Source: Pseudomonadales bacterium (GTDB lineage Bacteria; Pseudomonadota; Gammaproteobacteria; Pseudomonadales; Halieaceae). From it: 64,000 nt of DNA. The position numbers and the translations under genes are program-made. The notes under the pieces were generated by a model, which saw only the letters and a program-made list of their open reading frames with translations, did no database searches and had not been told where the DNA came from. Where the stretch lies: assembly GCA_024234675.1 (NCBI GenBank), contig JACKNU010000002.1:248001-312000 (forward strand), in the 5' to 3' direction. Below, in pieces: positions 8,122-17,418 of this stretch. Every line of letters begins with the position of its first letter. Within the stretch, counting starts at the first letter, position 1.

Positions 8122-10185
8122 CTATACCTCCGCGAACTGCTGCTTGCTGCCGGTCCAGCGCTGGATCAGGGGCGCGGCCAGCTCGGGGTGGTGCCGGTGT
8201 ATCTCTGCGGCGATCGCTGCCACCTGGTCCAGCAGGTGATTGTGGGCCGGCAGTTCGGCGATGCGGAACTCCATCAACCCGGTTTGCCGGGTGCCCAGCA
8301 CCTCGCCGGGGCCGCGCAGTTCCAGGTCTTTTTCCGCGATATAGAAGCCGTCGTTGCTGTCCCGCAGGGCGACCAGGCGCTCCTGGCCGTTGCGTGACAG
8401 CGGCCCCTGGTACAGCAGCACGCAGTGGCTGGCATCCCGGCCGCGCCCGACGCGACCGCGCAACTGGTGTAACTGGGCGAGGCCCAGGCGCTCGGGGTTC
8501 TCGATAATCATCAGGCTGGCATTGGGGACATCCACGCCCACCTCGATTACCGTAGTGGCCACCAGCAGGGCGGTGTCCCCGGCCTTGAAGGCCGCCATCG
8601 CCGCATCCTTCTCCGCCGGCTTCATGCGCCCGTGGATCAGGCCGATACCGAGCTGCGGCAGGGCCAGTTGCAGCTCGGCAGCCGTGGCCTCCGCGGCCTG
8701 GGCCTGCAGGGCATCGCTCTCCTCGATGAGGGTACACACCCAGTAGGCCTGGCGCCCCTCGCCACAGGCCGCCGCCACCCGCTCTACCACCTGCTGTCGA
8801 CGGCCGCTGTCGATCAGCACCGTGGTTACGGGTTTGCGCCCCGGGGGCAGTTCATCGATGACCGAGCAGTCCAGGTCGGCGTAGGCCACCATGGAGAGGG
8901 TGCGGGGAATAGGGGTGGCAGTCATCACCAGCTGGTGGGCCCTGCCCTGGCCAGGGTCGGCTTTCCCGGTCAGGGCCAGGCGCTGGTGAACCCCGAAACG
9001 ATGTTGCTCGTCCACGATCACCAGCCCCAGGCGATTGAAGGCGACGTCCTGCTGGAACAGGGCGTGGGTGCCTATGACCAGCCCGGCCTCGCCGGTGGCG
9101 ATGCGCTGCAACGCGGCCTCCCGCTTCCTGCCCTTGGTGCGGCCGCTGAGCCATTCCATGGCGATGCCCAGGGGTTCGAACCAGGTTTCGAAGCTTCTCC
9201 AGTGCTGTTCCGCCAGAATTTCGGTGGGGGCCATGATCGCCACCTGGAAACCGCAGGCCAGGGCCTGCAGGGCCGCTCCGGCTGCGACCAGGGTCTTGCC
9301 GGAACCCACGTCTCCCTGCACCAGGCGCAACATGGGCCGGGGCCTGGCCAGGTCCGCGGCGATCTCACCCAGCACCCGCAGTTGGGCGCCGGTGGGCGCA
9401 AAGGGCAGGGAGGCGAGGAACCTGGCCTGCACGGACTCATCGGCGGCCAGCGGCGGGGCCCCGGCAGCCTGTTGTTGCTGCCGCAACTGCTGCAGGGAGA
9501 GGTTATGGGCCACCAGTTCCTCCAGTGCCAGGCGCTGCTGGGCCGGGTGCTGGCCGTCCCGCAGCTGCTGCTGGGGCGCGTCCGGCGGCGGCGCGTGCAG
9601 GTACTGCAGGGCCCTTGCCAGGTCGTAGGGGTTGTGCCCTGCGGGCAGCAGGTCCCGGGGTGGCAAACGCCGCAGCCGGGCCAGGGCCTGGCCGCAGAGA
9701 TTGCGCCACTGGCTCTGGCCGATGCCGGCCGTGGTGGGATAGATGGGGGTGAGGCATTGTTCCACCAGCTGATCTCCCTCGCGTATCGCGCTGTACTCGG
9801 GGTGGAACATTTCCAGGCCGCTGCTGCCGCGCCGCACCTGGCCGAAGCAGCGCAGGCGGGTCCCGCTTGCCAGGCCGCTCTTCTGGGCTGCGGAAAAGTG
9901 AAAGAAGCGCAGGGTGAGGGTGCCGCTGCCGTCCTGGATGCGCGCCACCAGGCTGCGCCGCTTGCCGAATACGATATCGGCGGCGCGCACCTCGCCCTCG
10001 ATAACAACATCCGCGCCCTCCCGCGCAGCGGCGATGGGGGTGACCCGGGTGCGATCCTGGTAGCGCAGGGGCAGGTGAAACAGCAGGTCCTCCACCTGGT
10101 GCACGCCGTACTCGGCCAGCCTGGCGGCCAGTTTGGGGCCCACCCCGCGCAACTCCCGCACGGGCATGCTGGCGATACTGGACAC
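8122..10185 (-). CDS. recG: ATP-dependent DNA helicase RecG
   Basis: A branch-migration helicase that remodels stalled forks, R-loops and Holliday junctions. It has 687 residues, normal for RecG. Domain order: an N-terminal wedge/OB domain (PVRELRGVGPKLAARL near residue 7), Walker A VQGDVGSGKTLVA, the RecG-type Walker B DEQHRFG, and motif VI QLRGRVGRG, followed by the C-terminal TRG region. The start is a GTG at 10185 that overlaps the oxyR stop by one base; the ATG at 10167 is a possible alternative. Coupling to oxyR matches the Pseudomonas oxyR-recG arrangement. Confidence 0.97.
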   Translation of the reverse strand: MSSIASMPVRELRGVGPKLAARLAEYGVHQVEDLLFHLPLRYQDRTRVTPIAAAREGADVVIEGEVRAADIVFGKRRSLVARIQDGSGTLTLRFFHFSAAQKSGLASGTRLRCFGQVRRGSSGLEMFHPEYSAIREGDQLVEQCLTPIYPTTAGIGQSQWRNLCGQALARLRRLPPRDLLPAGHNPYDLARALQYLHAPPPDAPQQQLRDGQHPAQQRLALEELVAHNLSLQQLRQQQQAAGAPPLAADESVQARFLASLPFAPTGAQLRVLGEIAADLARPRPMLRLVQGDVGSGKTLVAAGAALQALACGFQVAIMAPTEILAEQHWRSFETWFEPLGIAMEWLSGRTKGRKREAALQRIATGEAGLVIGTHALFQQDVAFNRLGLVIVDEQHRFGVHQRLALTGKADPGQGRAHQLVMTATPIPRTLSMVAYADLDCSVIDELPPGRKPVTTVLIDSGRRQQVVERVAAACGEGRQAYWVCTLIEESDALQAQAAEATAAELQLALPQLGIGLIHGRMKPAEKDAAMAAFKAGDTALLVATTVIEVGVDVPNASLMIIENPERLGLAQLHQLRGRVGRGRDASHCVLLYQGPLSRNGQERLVALRDSNDGFYIAEKDLELRGPGEVLGTRQTGLMEFRIAELPAHNHLLDQVAAIAAEIHRHHPELAAPLIQRWTGSKQQFAEV

Positions 10186-11081
10186 TACTTCAGGGCGTCG
10201 ATGAGCATGTCGATAGCCTGGTGCCGGGGATAGCTGGCGCGCCAGGCCAGGGCGATGGTTCGCTGTGGCACAGGGTCGGCGAAGGGCTTTACCAGCAGGT
10301 GGTGGCGGCCGTACTGGGCGGTGTCGGCAGCCGACTTGGGCAGGATGGTAATACCCAGGCCACTTGCCACCATGTGTTTGAGGGTCTCCAGCGAGCTGCC
10401 TTCCAGTACCGACAGGCCCCGGGCGTAGCTGTCGGTGATCGCCTGCTGCAGGCCGGGGCAGGCCTCCAGCACCTGGTCGCGAAAGCAGTGCCCCTCGCCC
10501 AGCAGCAATACCCGGTGCCGGGCCAGCTCGGCCGGGTCGATCCGGGCGTGCCCTGCCAGGGGGTGGTCCTCGGGCATCAGCACCACGAAGGGCTCCTCGT
10601 ATACCCCCCGGGTGACAACGTCCGGCTCAGTGAAGGGCAGGGCGACAAAAATGGCATCCAGCTGGCCGCTGGCGAGCTTGCCGCGCAGGTTTGCGGTGTA
10701 GCTTTCATCGATGTACAAGGGCATTTGCGGCGCCAGTTTTTGCAGCCGGGTGACCAGTCGCGGGAACAGGTAGGGCCCCACCGTGTAGATGGCGCCCACC
10801 GCCAGTACGCTGCCCAGGGGATCCTTGCCGGCCTCCGCCAGGCTGATTAGATTGTGGCTTTCCTGCAGCACGGTGCGGGCCTGCGCGATGATGCGTTCGC
10901 CAACCGGGGTGGCCGATACCTTGTGGCGGGAGCGCTCGAACAGTGGCACTCCCAGCTCCTCCTCCAGTTTCTTGACGGCGATACTCAGGGTGGGCTGGCT
11001 CACATTGCACTGCTCGGCCGCTTTGCGGAAGTGCCCTGTCTCGCGCAGTGCGACTATATAACGCAGTTCTGTCAGGGTCAT
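10185..11081 (-). CDS. oxyR: hydrogen peroxide-sensing LysR-type regulator OxyR
   Basis: A LysR-family activator of peroxide defence genes. It has 298 residues, with an N-terminal winged HTH (residues 1-60, TELRYIVALRETGHFRKAA) and a C-terminal sensor domain. The two redox cysteines fall at C199 and C208 (GEGHCFRDQ...EACPG), the same numbering as E. coli OxyR, so disulfide sensing should be intact. It is the first gene of oxyR-recG and is divergent from the YeeZ-like gene across 54 bp. Confidence 0.96.
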   Translation of the reverse strand: MTLTELRYIVALRETGHFRKAAEQCNVSQPTLSIAVKKLEEELGVPLFERSRHKVSATPVGERIIAQARTVLQESHNLISLAEAGKDPLGSVLAVGAIYTVGPYLFPRLVTRLQKLAPQMPLYIDESYTANLRGKLASGQLDAIFVALPFTEPDVVTRGVYEEPFVVLMPEDHPLAGHARIDPAELARHRVLLLGEGHCFRDQVLEACPGLQQAITDSYARGLSVLEGSSLETLKHMVASGLGITILPKSAADTAQYGRHHLLVKPFADPVPQRTIALAWRASYPRHQAIDMLIDALK

Positions 11082-11135
11082 GGTGAGCGCTTCTCGGTCT
11101 GGCTGCGTATAGTGTAACCATTGAGGGAAAGCATT

Positions 11136-11999
11136 ATGAAGCGCAATTCCGTTCTATTTGTGGGCTGCGGCGACCTGGGCATTCGCACCGGCAGGATCCT
11201 GTTGGAACAGGGCTGGCTGGTGACCGGTGCGCGCCGGGACCCCGCACAGCTGCCGCCGGGTTTTGCGGGCATCGCCGTGGATTACACCGCCGCCGGCAGC
11301 CTGGATTTCCTGGGAGAGTCCCGGCCGGATTTCGTGGTGGCCTCCTTCAACCCCAGCGACCGCAGCGTGGAGGGTTATCGCAGGGGGTTTACCCAGGCAG
11401 CGCAGAACCTGCTGGCGGGCCTGGGCGACCACCGCCCGGCGGGGATCCTGATGGTATCCAGCACCCGGGTGTTTGCCGAGCGCGCCGGGGGCTGGGTGGA
11501 CGAGGACAGCCCGCTGGCCGGCGACGACCCCAGGGCGCTGGCCATCATCGAGGCGGAACAGGCGCTGCGGCAATCACCCCACCCGGTTTGCGTGCTGCGC
11601 TGCGCCGGGATTTACGGTGCCCCGGACGGGCGCCTGCTGAACAAGGTCAGGCGCGGTGAATGGGGGGCCGGGCAGGCGCTGCGTTATGGCAACCGGATAC
11701 ACCGGGATGACTGTGCCGGCTTCATGGCCTACCTGCTGGCAGCCACGGCGGCGGGCGACCAGCTGGCCCCGGTGTATATAGGGGCGGACGACCTGCCGGC
11801 CCCGCAGGCCGAGGTGGAGTGTTGGCTGGCGCAGCGGCTGGGGCTGCCGCGCAACCCGCAGTGGACTCCCGACTCGACTGCGGAGGCCTTTAGTATAGGG
11901 CACAAGCGCTGTAGTAACCGCTTACTTCATGCCAGCGGTTACCGGCTGTTATACCCTGATTATCGCAGTGGCTATGAGGCGGTGCTGGCTGGCGCCTAG
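11136..11999 (+). CDS. YeeZ-like NAD(P)-dependent epimerase/dehydratase family protein
   Basis: A 287-residue Rossmann-fold protein of the extended SDR group, closest by eye to E. coli YeeZ. The nucleotide-binding motif is FVGCGDLGIRTGR at residues 6-18, and VLRCAGIYGAPDGRL in the middle is typical of epimerase-like members. The ATG at 11136 is preceded by GAGGGA at a good distance; an upstream in-frame TTG at 11121 is less likely. The substrate is unknown. Its last 4 bases overlap the end of convergent ridA. Confidence 0.82.
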   Translation: MKRNSVLFVGCGDLGIRTGRILLEQGWLVTGARRDPAQLPPGFAGIAVDYTAAGSLDFLGESRPDFVVASFNPSDRSVEGYRRGFTQAAQNLLAGLGDHRPAGILMVSSTRVFAERAGGWVDEDSPLAGDDPRALAIIEAEQALRQSPHPVCVLRCAGIYGAPDGRLLNKVRRGEWGAGQALRYGNRIHRDDCAGFMAYLLAATAAGDQLAPVYIGADDLPAPQAEVECWLAQRLGLPRNPQWTPDSTAEAFSIGHKRCSNRLLHASGYRLLYPDYRSGYEAVLAGA

Positions 12000-12379
12000 A
12001 TGACCAGTATCGCCTCGACCTCGATGTCCACGCCCTTGGGCAGGGCGGCGACCTGCACGCAGGCCCGGGCGGGATACGGCTCGCTCAGGAAGCTCGCCAT
12101 CACCTCGTTGACGGCGCCGAAGTACTCCAGGTTGGTCAGGGAGATATTGATTTTCACAGCCTGGTCCAGGCTGCCCCCGGCCGCCCTGGCCACCGCCGCC
12201 AGGTTCCTGAAGACCTGGGTGGCCTGGTCCCTGATATCCCCCGTGACCAGCTCCATGGTACCCGGTACCAGGGGAATCTGGCCGGACAGCCAGACGGTGT
12301 TGCCCACCTTGATGGCCTGGGAATAGGGACCTATTGCCTCGGGTGCGCCCGGGGTGGATATAACGGCTCGGTTGCTCAC
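11996..12379 (-). CDS. ridA: RidA family reactive intermediate/imine deaminase
   Basis: A 127-residue YjgF/YER057c/UK114 family protein. RidA hydrolyses reactive enamine/imine intermediates released by PLP enzymes such as threonine dehydratase. Diagnostic segments are GPYSQAIKVGNTVWLSGQIPL near residue 17 and YPARACVQVAALP near 101, which contains the conserved substrate-binding Arg. It lies 36 bp downstream of spoT, as in many gammaproteobacteria, and is probably the last gene of the gmk-rpoZ-spoT-ridA run. Confidence 0.95.
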   Translation of the reverse strand: MSNRAVISTPGAPEAIGPYSQAIKVGNTVWLSGQIPLVPGTMELVTGDIRDQATQVFRNLAAVARAAGGSLDQAVKINISLTNLEYFGAVNEVMASFLSEPYPARACVQVAALPKGVDIEVEAILVI

Positions 12380-12415
12380 GGCAGCTCTCCTGCGGCTTGG
12401 GGTGGAGGGTAGTGC

Positions 12416-14530
12416 TCAGTTCTTGATACGAATGACCTTGCGCACCGAGTTGATGGTGCGCAGGCGTTTCATGATATTGGCCAGGTGCAACCGGTTGTGC
12501 ACCAGGATTTCCAGGTCGACATAGGTGAACTGGTAGTCCTTGTCGTCGGTGGAGATCTTCTCGATGTTGACGCCCATGCTGTTGATGCGGGTGGCGATCA
12601 CGGCAATCATGCCGCGGCGATTCTCCACTTCGATGCGCAGTTCGACCGCGTATTCCCCCTCCACGTCATCGTCCCAGCGCAGGGCGACCAGGCGCTCGCT
12701 TTTCTCCCGCATGTCCGCGAGGTTCTTGCAGCGCTCCCGATGCACCACCACGCCTTTTTCCGAACTCAGGTAGCCTTCTATGGGGTCGCCCGGGATGGGG
12801 TGGCAGCACCTGGCATAGCTGACCATGAACCCCTCGGTGCCGCGAATCGCCACCGGCAGGGCGTCGTCCGTCGCCCGGGCGGGATCGCCATCCAACTGGC
12901 CCAGCAACTGCTGGGCGGTAATGGCGGGCAGGCGATTGCCGCGCGCTATCTGGTCGAGCAGGTCGTCCAGTTCGTCGTAGTGGTGCCGCTGCAGGTAGTC
13001 GCTGAGCCGCTGCTCCGGTATCTGCTCCAGGCTGGTGTCGAACACGCCCAGGGCGCGCTCCAGCAGCCGCCGGCCCAGGGCCACCGAATCCTCCCGGGTC
13101 TGGTGCTTGAGGAAATGCCGGATATTGGTGCGGGCCTTGGCCGATACGGCGTAGTTGAACCAGGAGGGGTTGGGGCTGGCGCCGGGCGCGGTGATGATTT
13201 CCACGGTCTCGCCACTTTGCAGCGGTTCCGACAGGGGCGCGAGGCGGCGATTGATGCGGCAGGCGACACAGCTGTTGCCCACGTCAGTGTGCACCGCATA
13301 GGCAAAATCCACGGCGGTGGCGCCCCGGGGCAGCTCCAGGATCCGGCCCTTGGGGGTGAACACGTAAATCTCGTCCGGGAACAGGTCGATCTTGACGTGC
13401 TCGATGAACTCCAGCGAGTTGCCCGCGCGCTGCTGCATCTCCAGCAGGCCCTGTACCCACTCCCGGGCGCGTGTGTGGCTGCCGTTGGCGGACTGGCCGT
13501 CACTCTTGTACAGCCAGTGCGCGGCGATGCCGTTGTTGGCCATGGCCTCCATTTCCCGGGTGCGTATCTGGATTTCGATGGGCACCCCGTGCATGCCCAT
13601 CAGCACCGTGTGCAGGGACTGGTAGCCATTGGCCTTGGGGATGGCGATATAGTCCTTGAACTCGCCGGGCACCGGCTTATAGAGACTGTGTATGCAGCCC
13701 AGCACGCGATAGCAGGTATCCACCGAGTCGACGATGATGCGAAAGGCGTAGATGTCCATGATCTCCGCAAAGGACTTGCGCTTGGACTTCATCTTCTTGT
13801 AGATGCTGTACAGGTGTTTTTCCCTGCCCACCACTTCCACCTCGTGGCCTTCCTGCTCCAGGGTGGTTTCGATCTGGTGGCGAATCTTGTCCACCAGCTC
13901 CTTGCGATGACCGCGGGCGCTGCGCAGCGCCGCGTCGATGCGCCGGGCGCGCATGGGGTAGAGGGCGTTGAAGCCCAGGTCCTCGAACTCCATGCGCACG
14001 CTGTTCATGCCCAGGCGCATGGCGATGGGGGCGTAGATATCCAGTGTTTCCCGGGCGATGCGCCGGGCCTTGGCCGATTGCAGTACTCCCAGGGTGCGCA
14101 TATTGTGGAGCCGGTCGGCCAGCTTGACCAGGATGACGCGAATATCCCTGGCCATGGCCAGGGCCATTTTCTGGAAGTTCTCGGCCTGTTTTTCCTCGAG
14201 GGTCTCGAACTCCATCTGGGTGAGCTTGCTGACGCCGTCCACCAGCTCCGCCACGGTGGGCCCGAACTGTTTGCCGATGGCGCTCTTGGGGATGCCGGTA
14301 TCCTCTATGACATCGTGCAGCATGGCAGCCATCAGTGACTGGTGATCCATGTGCATATCGGCAAGAATGCCGGCGACGGCCAGCGGGTGGGTGACGTAAT
14401 CCTCGCCGCTGCGGCGAACCTGGCCGAAGTGGGCCTGTTCGGCAAAGAAGTAGGCCCGTTTTACGTTGTTGGTCTGCTCGGGATTGAGATAACTGCGGAG
14501 CGTGGAGTCGAGGGCATCAATGGTATGCAT
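12416..14530 (-). CDS. spoT: bifunctional (p)ppGpp synthetase/hydrolase SpoT
   Basis: A 704-residue Rel/SpoT-type stringent response enzyme that makes and degrades (p)ppGpp. Domain order: HD hydrolase with HDVIED at residues 72-77, a synthetase domain containing YSIYKKMKSKRKSFAEIMDIYAFRI, a TGS domain (IYVFTPKGRILELPRGATAVDFAY) and a C-terminal ACT domain (VDLEILVHNRLHLANIMKRLR). The intact HD box argues for active hydrolysis. It follows rpoZ, with which it is conserved as a pair. Confidence 0.96.
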   Translation of the reverse strand: MHTIDALDSTLRSYLNPEQTNNVKRAYFFAEQAHFGQVRRSGEDYVTHPLAVAGILADMHMDHQSLMAAMLHDVIEDTGIPKSAIGKQFGPTVAELVDGVSKLTQMEFETLEEKQAENFQKMALAMARDIRVILVKLADRLHNMRTLGVLQSAKARRIARETLDIYAPIAMRLGMNSVRMEFEDLGFNALYPMRARRIDAALRSARGHRKELVDKIRHQIETTLEQEGHEVEVVGREKHLYSIYKKMKSKRKSFAEIMDIYAFRIIVDSVDTCYRVLGCIHSLYKPVPGEFKDYIAIPKANGYQSLHTVLMGMHGVPIEIQIRTREMEAMANNGIAAHWLYKSDGQSANGSHTRAREWVQGLLEMQQRAGNSLEFIEHVKIDLFPDEIYVFTPKGRILELPRGATAVDFAYAVHTDVGNSCVACRINRRLAPLSEPLQSGETVEIITAPGASPNPSWFNYAVSAKARTNIRHFLKHQTREDSVALGRRLLERALGVFDTSLEQIPEQRLSDYLQRHHYDELDDLLDQIARGNRLPAITAQQLLGQLDGDPARATDDALPVAIRGTEGFMVSYARCCHPIPGDPIEGYLSSEKGVVVHRERCKNLADMREKSERLVALRWDDDVEGEYAVELRIEVENRRGMIAVIATRINSMGVNIEKISTDDKDYQFTYVDLEILVHNRLHLANIMKRLRTINSVRKVIRIKN

Positions 14531-14567
14531 GATTTACGGTTACGACCCTCCGACGTGCCCGCGGGCG

Positions 14568-14828
14568 TTACAGGGCCTCGCTGGCCTCCATGACATCAGC
14601 CAGCTCCTGCTCGGCGTCCAGTTCGTCCTCGCGGGTGAGGATATCGGGGGTGATATGCCCCTCGGCGATCTCGCGCAGGGCGATAACGGTGGGCTTGTCG
14701 GACTCTTCCTGTACCATCGGGTCCTTGCCGCCGGTGGCCATTTGCCGGGCGCGCTTGCTGGCAACCATCACCAGTTCGAAGCGGTTGGCGACATTTTCCA
14801 GACAATCTTCAACGGTTACACGTGCCAT
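14568..14828 (-). CDS. rpoZ: RNA polymerase omega subunit
   Basis: An 86-residue omega subunit that helps assemble RNA polymerase and forms part of the ppGpp site 1. The sequence opens MARVTVEDCLENVANRFELV and continues ASKRARQMATG, both diagnostic of RpoZ, then has an acidic C-terminal tail. It sits between gmk (189 bp upstream) and spoT (37 bp downstream). A near-consensus -10 box lies in the long gmk-rpoZ gap. Confidence 0.97.
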   Translation of the reverse strand: MARVTVEDCLENVANRFELVMVASKRARQMATGGKDPMVQEESDKPTVIALREIAEGHITPDILTREDELDAEQELADVMEASEAL

Positions 14829-14902
14829 TGCTGCTTACTTCCCATATCGAATGTGCCCGCTGCCGGAGCCTGGGCCCCGCCGGCACTGGTTTAGTTTAAA
14901 GA

Positions 14903-14939
14903 GGAGCCCGCTCCGGCGCCACAGACGGCGCCTGGCTCC
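14903..14939 (-). promoter_or_regulatory. GC-rich hairpin in the rpoZ leader
   Basis: GGAGCC (14903-14908) pairs with GGCTCC (14934-14939), enclosing a second stem GGCGCC/GGCGCC. On the minus strand it is followed by TCTTTAAAC. It lies between the putative rpoZ promoter and the rpoZ start, so it could be a weak gmk terminator, an attenuator or an mRNA-stability structure. Confidence 0.4.
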
Positions 14940-14976
14940 CTGCCGGACCTATGCGGCGCTGCCGGCGGAACCGCGA

Positions 14977-14982
14977 ATTATA
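14977..14982 (-). promoter_or_regulatory. consensus -10 box for rpoZ-spoT
   Basis: TATAAT on the minus strand, about 150 bp before the rpoZ ATG and just after the gmk stop. The -35 region is GC-rich (CTGGAC or TGGACT at suboptimal spacing). Its position suggests rpoZ-spoT has its own promoter in addition to read-through from gmk. Confidence 0.4.
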
Positions 14983-15017
14983 CCTCGATTACCCGGGTCC
15001 CAGTCCAGCGTGAATAA

Positions 15018-15635
15018 TCACCGCAGCAACTCCTCCAGCAGCGGCGCCAGCACCTGCTGCTGGCGGTCCAGGCGCAAGCGCTGGCAGCTGACGATGGCCT
15101 GCAGCTCCTGCAGGGCCTGTGCGAAATCGCTGTTCACCACCAGGAAGTCGCTTTCGACGTAATGCGACATTTCCTCGACTGCCTCGGCAGCGCGGGCCGC
15201 AATGATGGCACTGTCGTCCTGGCCGCGGGCGGTCAGGCGCTGGATCAGGGTTTCCCGTGAGGGCGGCAGGATGAAAATAGCCTGGGTTTCCGGCATCAGT
15301 CTTTTCACCTGGCGGGCCCCCTGCCAGTCGATTTCCAGGATCACATCGGTGCCGGCGACCAGTTGTTGCTCCACCCAGGCCTGGGAGGTGCCGTAGTAGT
15401 TGCCGAAAACCTGGGCATGCTCGAGAAATTCCGCGCGCTCCAGCATCCGGGTGAAGGTATTTTCATCCACGAAGTGGTAATTGATGCCGTCTTCTTCCCC
15501 CGGTCGCATGGGCCGGGTGGTGTGGGAGACGGAGACCCGCAGGTTGAGGGTGCGCTCGATCAGGGCGTTGACCAGACTGGTCTTGCCCGCGCCGGAAGGA
15601 GCGGAGACGGTATAGAGGGTGCCGGTGGTTGTCAT
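15018..15635 (-). CDS. gmk: guanylate kinase
   Basis: Phosphorylates GMP to GDP with ATP. It has 205 residues, full length, with the P-loop SAPSGAGKTSLVNALI at residues 11-26 and the GMP-binding region VSHTTRPMRPGEEDGINYHFV. DVILEIDWQGARQVK and FILPPS are conserved in the lid and core. It follows yicC by 27 bp and precedes rpoZ and spoT, so purine nucleotide supply and ppGpp signalling are adjacent. Confidence 0.97.
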   Translation of the reverse strand: MTTTGTLYTVSAPSGAGKTSLVNALIERTLNLRVSVSHTTRPMRPGEEDGINYHFVDENTFTRMLERAEFLEHAQVFGNYYGTSQAWVEQQLVAGTDVILEIDWQGARQVKRLMPETQAIFILPPSRETLIQRLTARGQDDSAIIAARAAEAVEEMSHYVESDFLVVNSDFAQALQELQAIVSCQRLRLDRQQQVLAPLLEELLR

Positions 15636-15662
15636 GGGGGTCCTGTTGCGGCTGCGCCTGTG

Positions 15663-16529
15663 TTATTCGATATTCTGGATCTGCTCGCGCATCTGCTCTA
15701 TCAGCACTTTCAGGCCGACCGCGTTCTGCGTGGTACTGCTGGCGATGGACTTGGAGGACAGGGTGTTGGCCTCCCGGTTGAGCTCCTGCATCAGGAAGTC
15801 CAGGCGGCGCCCGCAGGGGCCTCCCTTTTCCAGGGTATGGCGAACTTCCTCCACATGGGCCTCCAGGCGGTCCAGCTCCTCATCCACATCGGCTTTCTGG
15901 GCCAGGTGAACCAGCTCCTGCTCCAGTCGGTTGCTGTCGATTTCGGCGTTCAGCTCCTCGATACGTGCGACTATTCGGTCGTGCTGGTGTTGCAGCAGGG
16001 CCGGCAACAGCTTGCGGGTGTCGGCCACTGCCGCCTCGACCTGCTGCAGGCGGTCGAGTACCAGGGCGGCCAGTTTCCGGCCCTCGCGCCTGCGGGTTTC
16101 GCGCAATTCCTCCAGGGTTCGGGCGAACAGTGCGGCGGCGGCCTTCTGCAGTTCTTCCTCTGAGCCCTGAACGGCGGTGCAGATGCCGGGAAACTGCAGA
16201 ATTTCCAGCGCGGTGGGCGCGGCCAGCGAGGGCATTTTTTCGCTGACTGCCCGGGTCGCCGCCAGCAGCTTGTCCAGCTGCTCGCTATTCACCTGCAGCT
16301 CGACATGCTGTGAGGAGTGCCCCTGCAGCCGTATCAGGCAGTCCAGTTTGCCGCGAGCCAGGGCCTTGCCCGCCTGTTCCCGCAGCGCCGGCTCCAGGGC
16401 GCGCAGTGAGTCCGGCAGCTTGAAGCTGCAATCAAGGTAGCGGTGATTGACCGAGCGCAGCTCGACGGTGAGGACCCCCTCGTCGGTGGTGTCGCTCTCC
16501 CGCGCAAAGGCAGTCATGCTGTGAATCAT
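15663..16529 (-). CDS. yicC: YicC family endoribonuclease
   Basis: A 288-residue YicC/YloC protein. E. coli YicC is reported as an endoribonuclease that promotes decay of some small RNAs. The ATG at 16529 gives the family N-terminus MIHSMTAFAR; the open frame upstream of it lacks family character. The central VNHRYLDCSFKLPDSLR and the C-terminal GGPCGRRLDFLMQELNREANTLSSKS are diagnostic. It is divergent from rph across 139 bp, an association widely conserved in gammaproteobacteria. Confidence 0.94.
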   Translation of the reverse strand: MIHSMTAFARESDTTDEGVLTVELRSVNHRYLDCSFKLPDSLRALEPALREQAGKALARGKLDCLIRLQGHSSQHVELQVNSEQLDKLLAATRAVSEKMPSLAAPTALEILQFPGICTAVQGSEEELQKAAAALFARTLEELRETRRREGRKLAALVLDRLQQVEAAVADTRKLLPALLQHQHDRIVARIEELNAEIDSNRLEQELVHLAQKADVDEELDRLEAHVEEVRHTLEKGGPCGRRLDFLMQELNREANTLSSKSIASSTTQNAVGLKVLIEQMREQIQNIE

Positions 16530-16668
16530 GTGGTTCCATGGGTGGTCTGCGAGGGCGTTGAGTGTAGCAGCTTGTCCCGGGTGCTTACAGGGCGCCAGGG
16601 GCGGGTATGCCTGCCCCCGGGGGGCCGGCTCGCGTATACTGCGCGCACAATCCAGCGGAGTAGATTTA

Positions 16669-17388
16669 ATGCAGAGACCAAGTGGCCGTGCTCCCGCGCA
16701 GTTGCGGGATATCAACATCGATCGCCATTTTACCCGGCACGCAGAGGGCTCGGTGCTGGTTTCCTTCGGCCATACCCGGGTAATCTGCACCGCTTCGGTG
16801 GAGCAGGGTGTACCGCGCTTTATGCGGGGCCAGGGCCGCGGCTGGGTGACCGCGGAGTACGGCATGCTGCCGCGCTCCACCGGCAGTCGCATGGCGCGGG
16901 AGGCCGCGCGGGGCAAGCAGGGTGGGCGCACGGTGGAAATCCAGCGCCTCATCGGGCGCTCCCTGCGAGCGGCGGTGGACCTTGGCAAGCTGGGGGAGAA
17001 CACTATCACCATTGACTGCGATGTCATCCAGGCGGATGGCGGCACCCGCACTGCGGCCATAACCGGGGCCTGTGTTGCCCTGGTGGACGCCATCAATTTC
17101 CTGCAGCGCAAGAAGCTGATTACCGGCGACCCGCTGCTGCAGATGGTGGCCTCGGTGTCGGTTGGAATTTACCAGGGGGTGCCCGTGCTGGATCTGGACT
17201 ACCCCGAAGACTCCGGCGCGGACACGGATATGAATGTGATCATGGGTGAGTCCGGTGGCTTCATCGAGGTGCAGGGCACTGCCGAGGGTGCGCCGTTTGC
17301 CCGGCGGGAACTCGATGCCATGCTGGACCTGGCTGCCGAGGGCATCAATCAGCTGATCGCCAGGCAGAAAGCCGCGCTGGCGTCCTGA
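16669..17388 (+). CDS. rph: ribonuclease PH
   Basis: A phosphorolytic 3'-5' exoribonuclease that trims tRNA 3' ends and degrades structured RNA as a hexamer. The ATG at 16669 gives 239 residues, the usual length; the longer open frame upstream is not family-like. Conserved segments are RPSGRAPAQLRDI at the N-terminus, GWVTAEYGMLPRST near 60 and DCDVIQADGGTRTAAITGACVAL near 115, which includes the phosphate-binding region. A -10-like TATACT lies at 16635-16640. The next gene is convergent. Confidence 0.96.
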   Translation: MQRPSGRAPAQLRDINIDRHFTRHAEGSVLVSFGHTRVICTASVEQGVPRFMRGQGRGWVTAEYGMLPRSTGSRMAREAARGKQGGRTVEIQRLIGRSLRAAVDLGKLGENTITIDCDVIQADGGTRTAAITGACVALVDAINFLQRKKLITGDPLLQMVASVSVGIYQGVPVLDLDYPEDSGADTDMNVIMGESGGFIEVQGTAEGAPFARRELDAMLDLAAEGINQLIARQKAALAS

Positions 17389-17418
17389 TGCCCGGAGCCG
17401 CCGGCGGGCGCCCCGGCC

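Noticed and set aside
12485..14338. 617-codon plus-strand open frame opposite spoT
   Set aside because: SpoT domains are complete on the minus strand; the antisense translation has no family resemblance.
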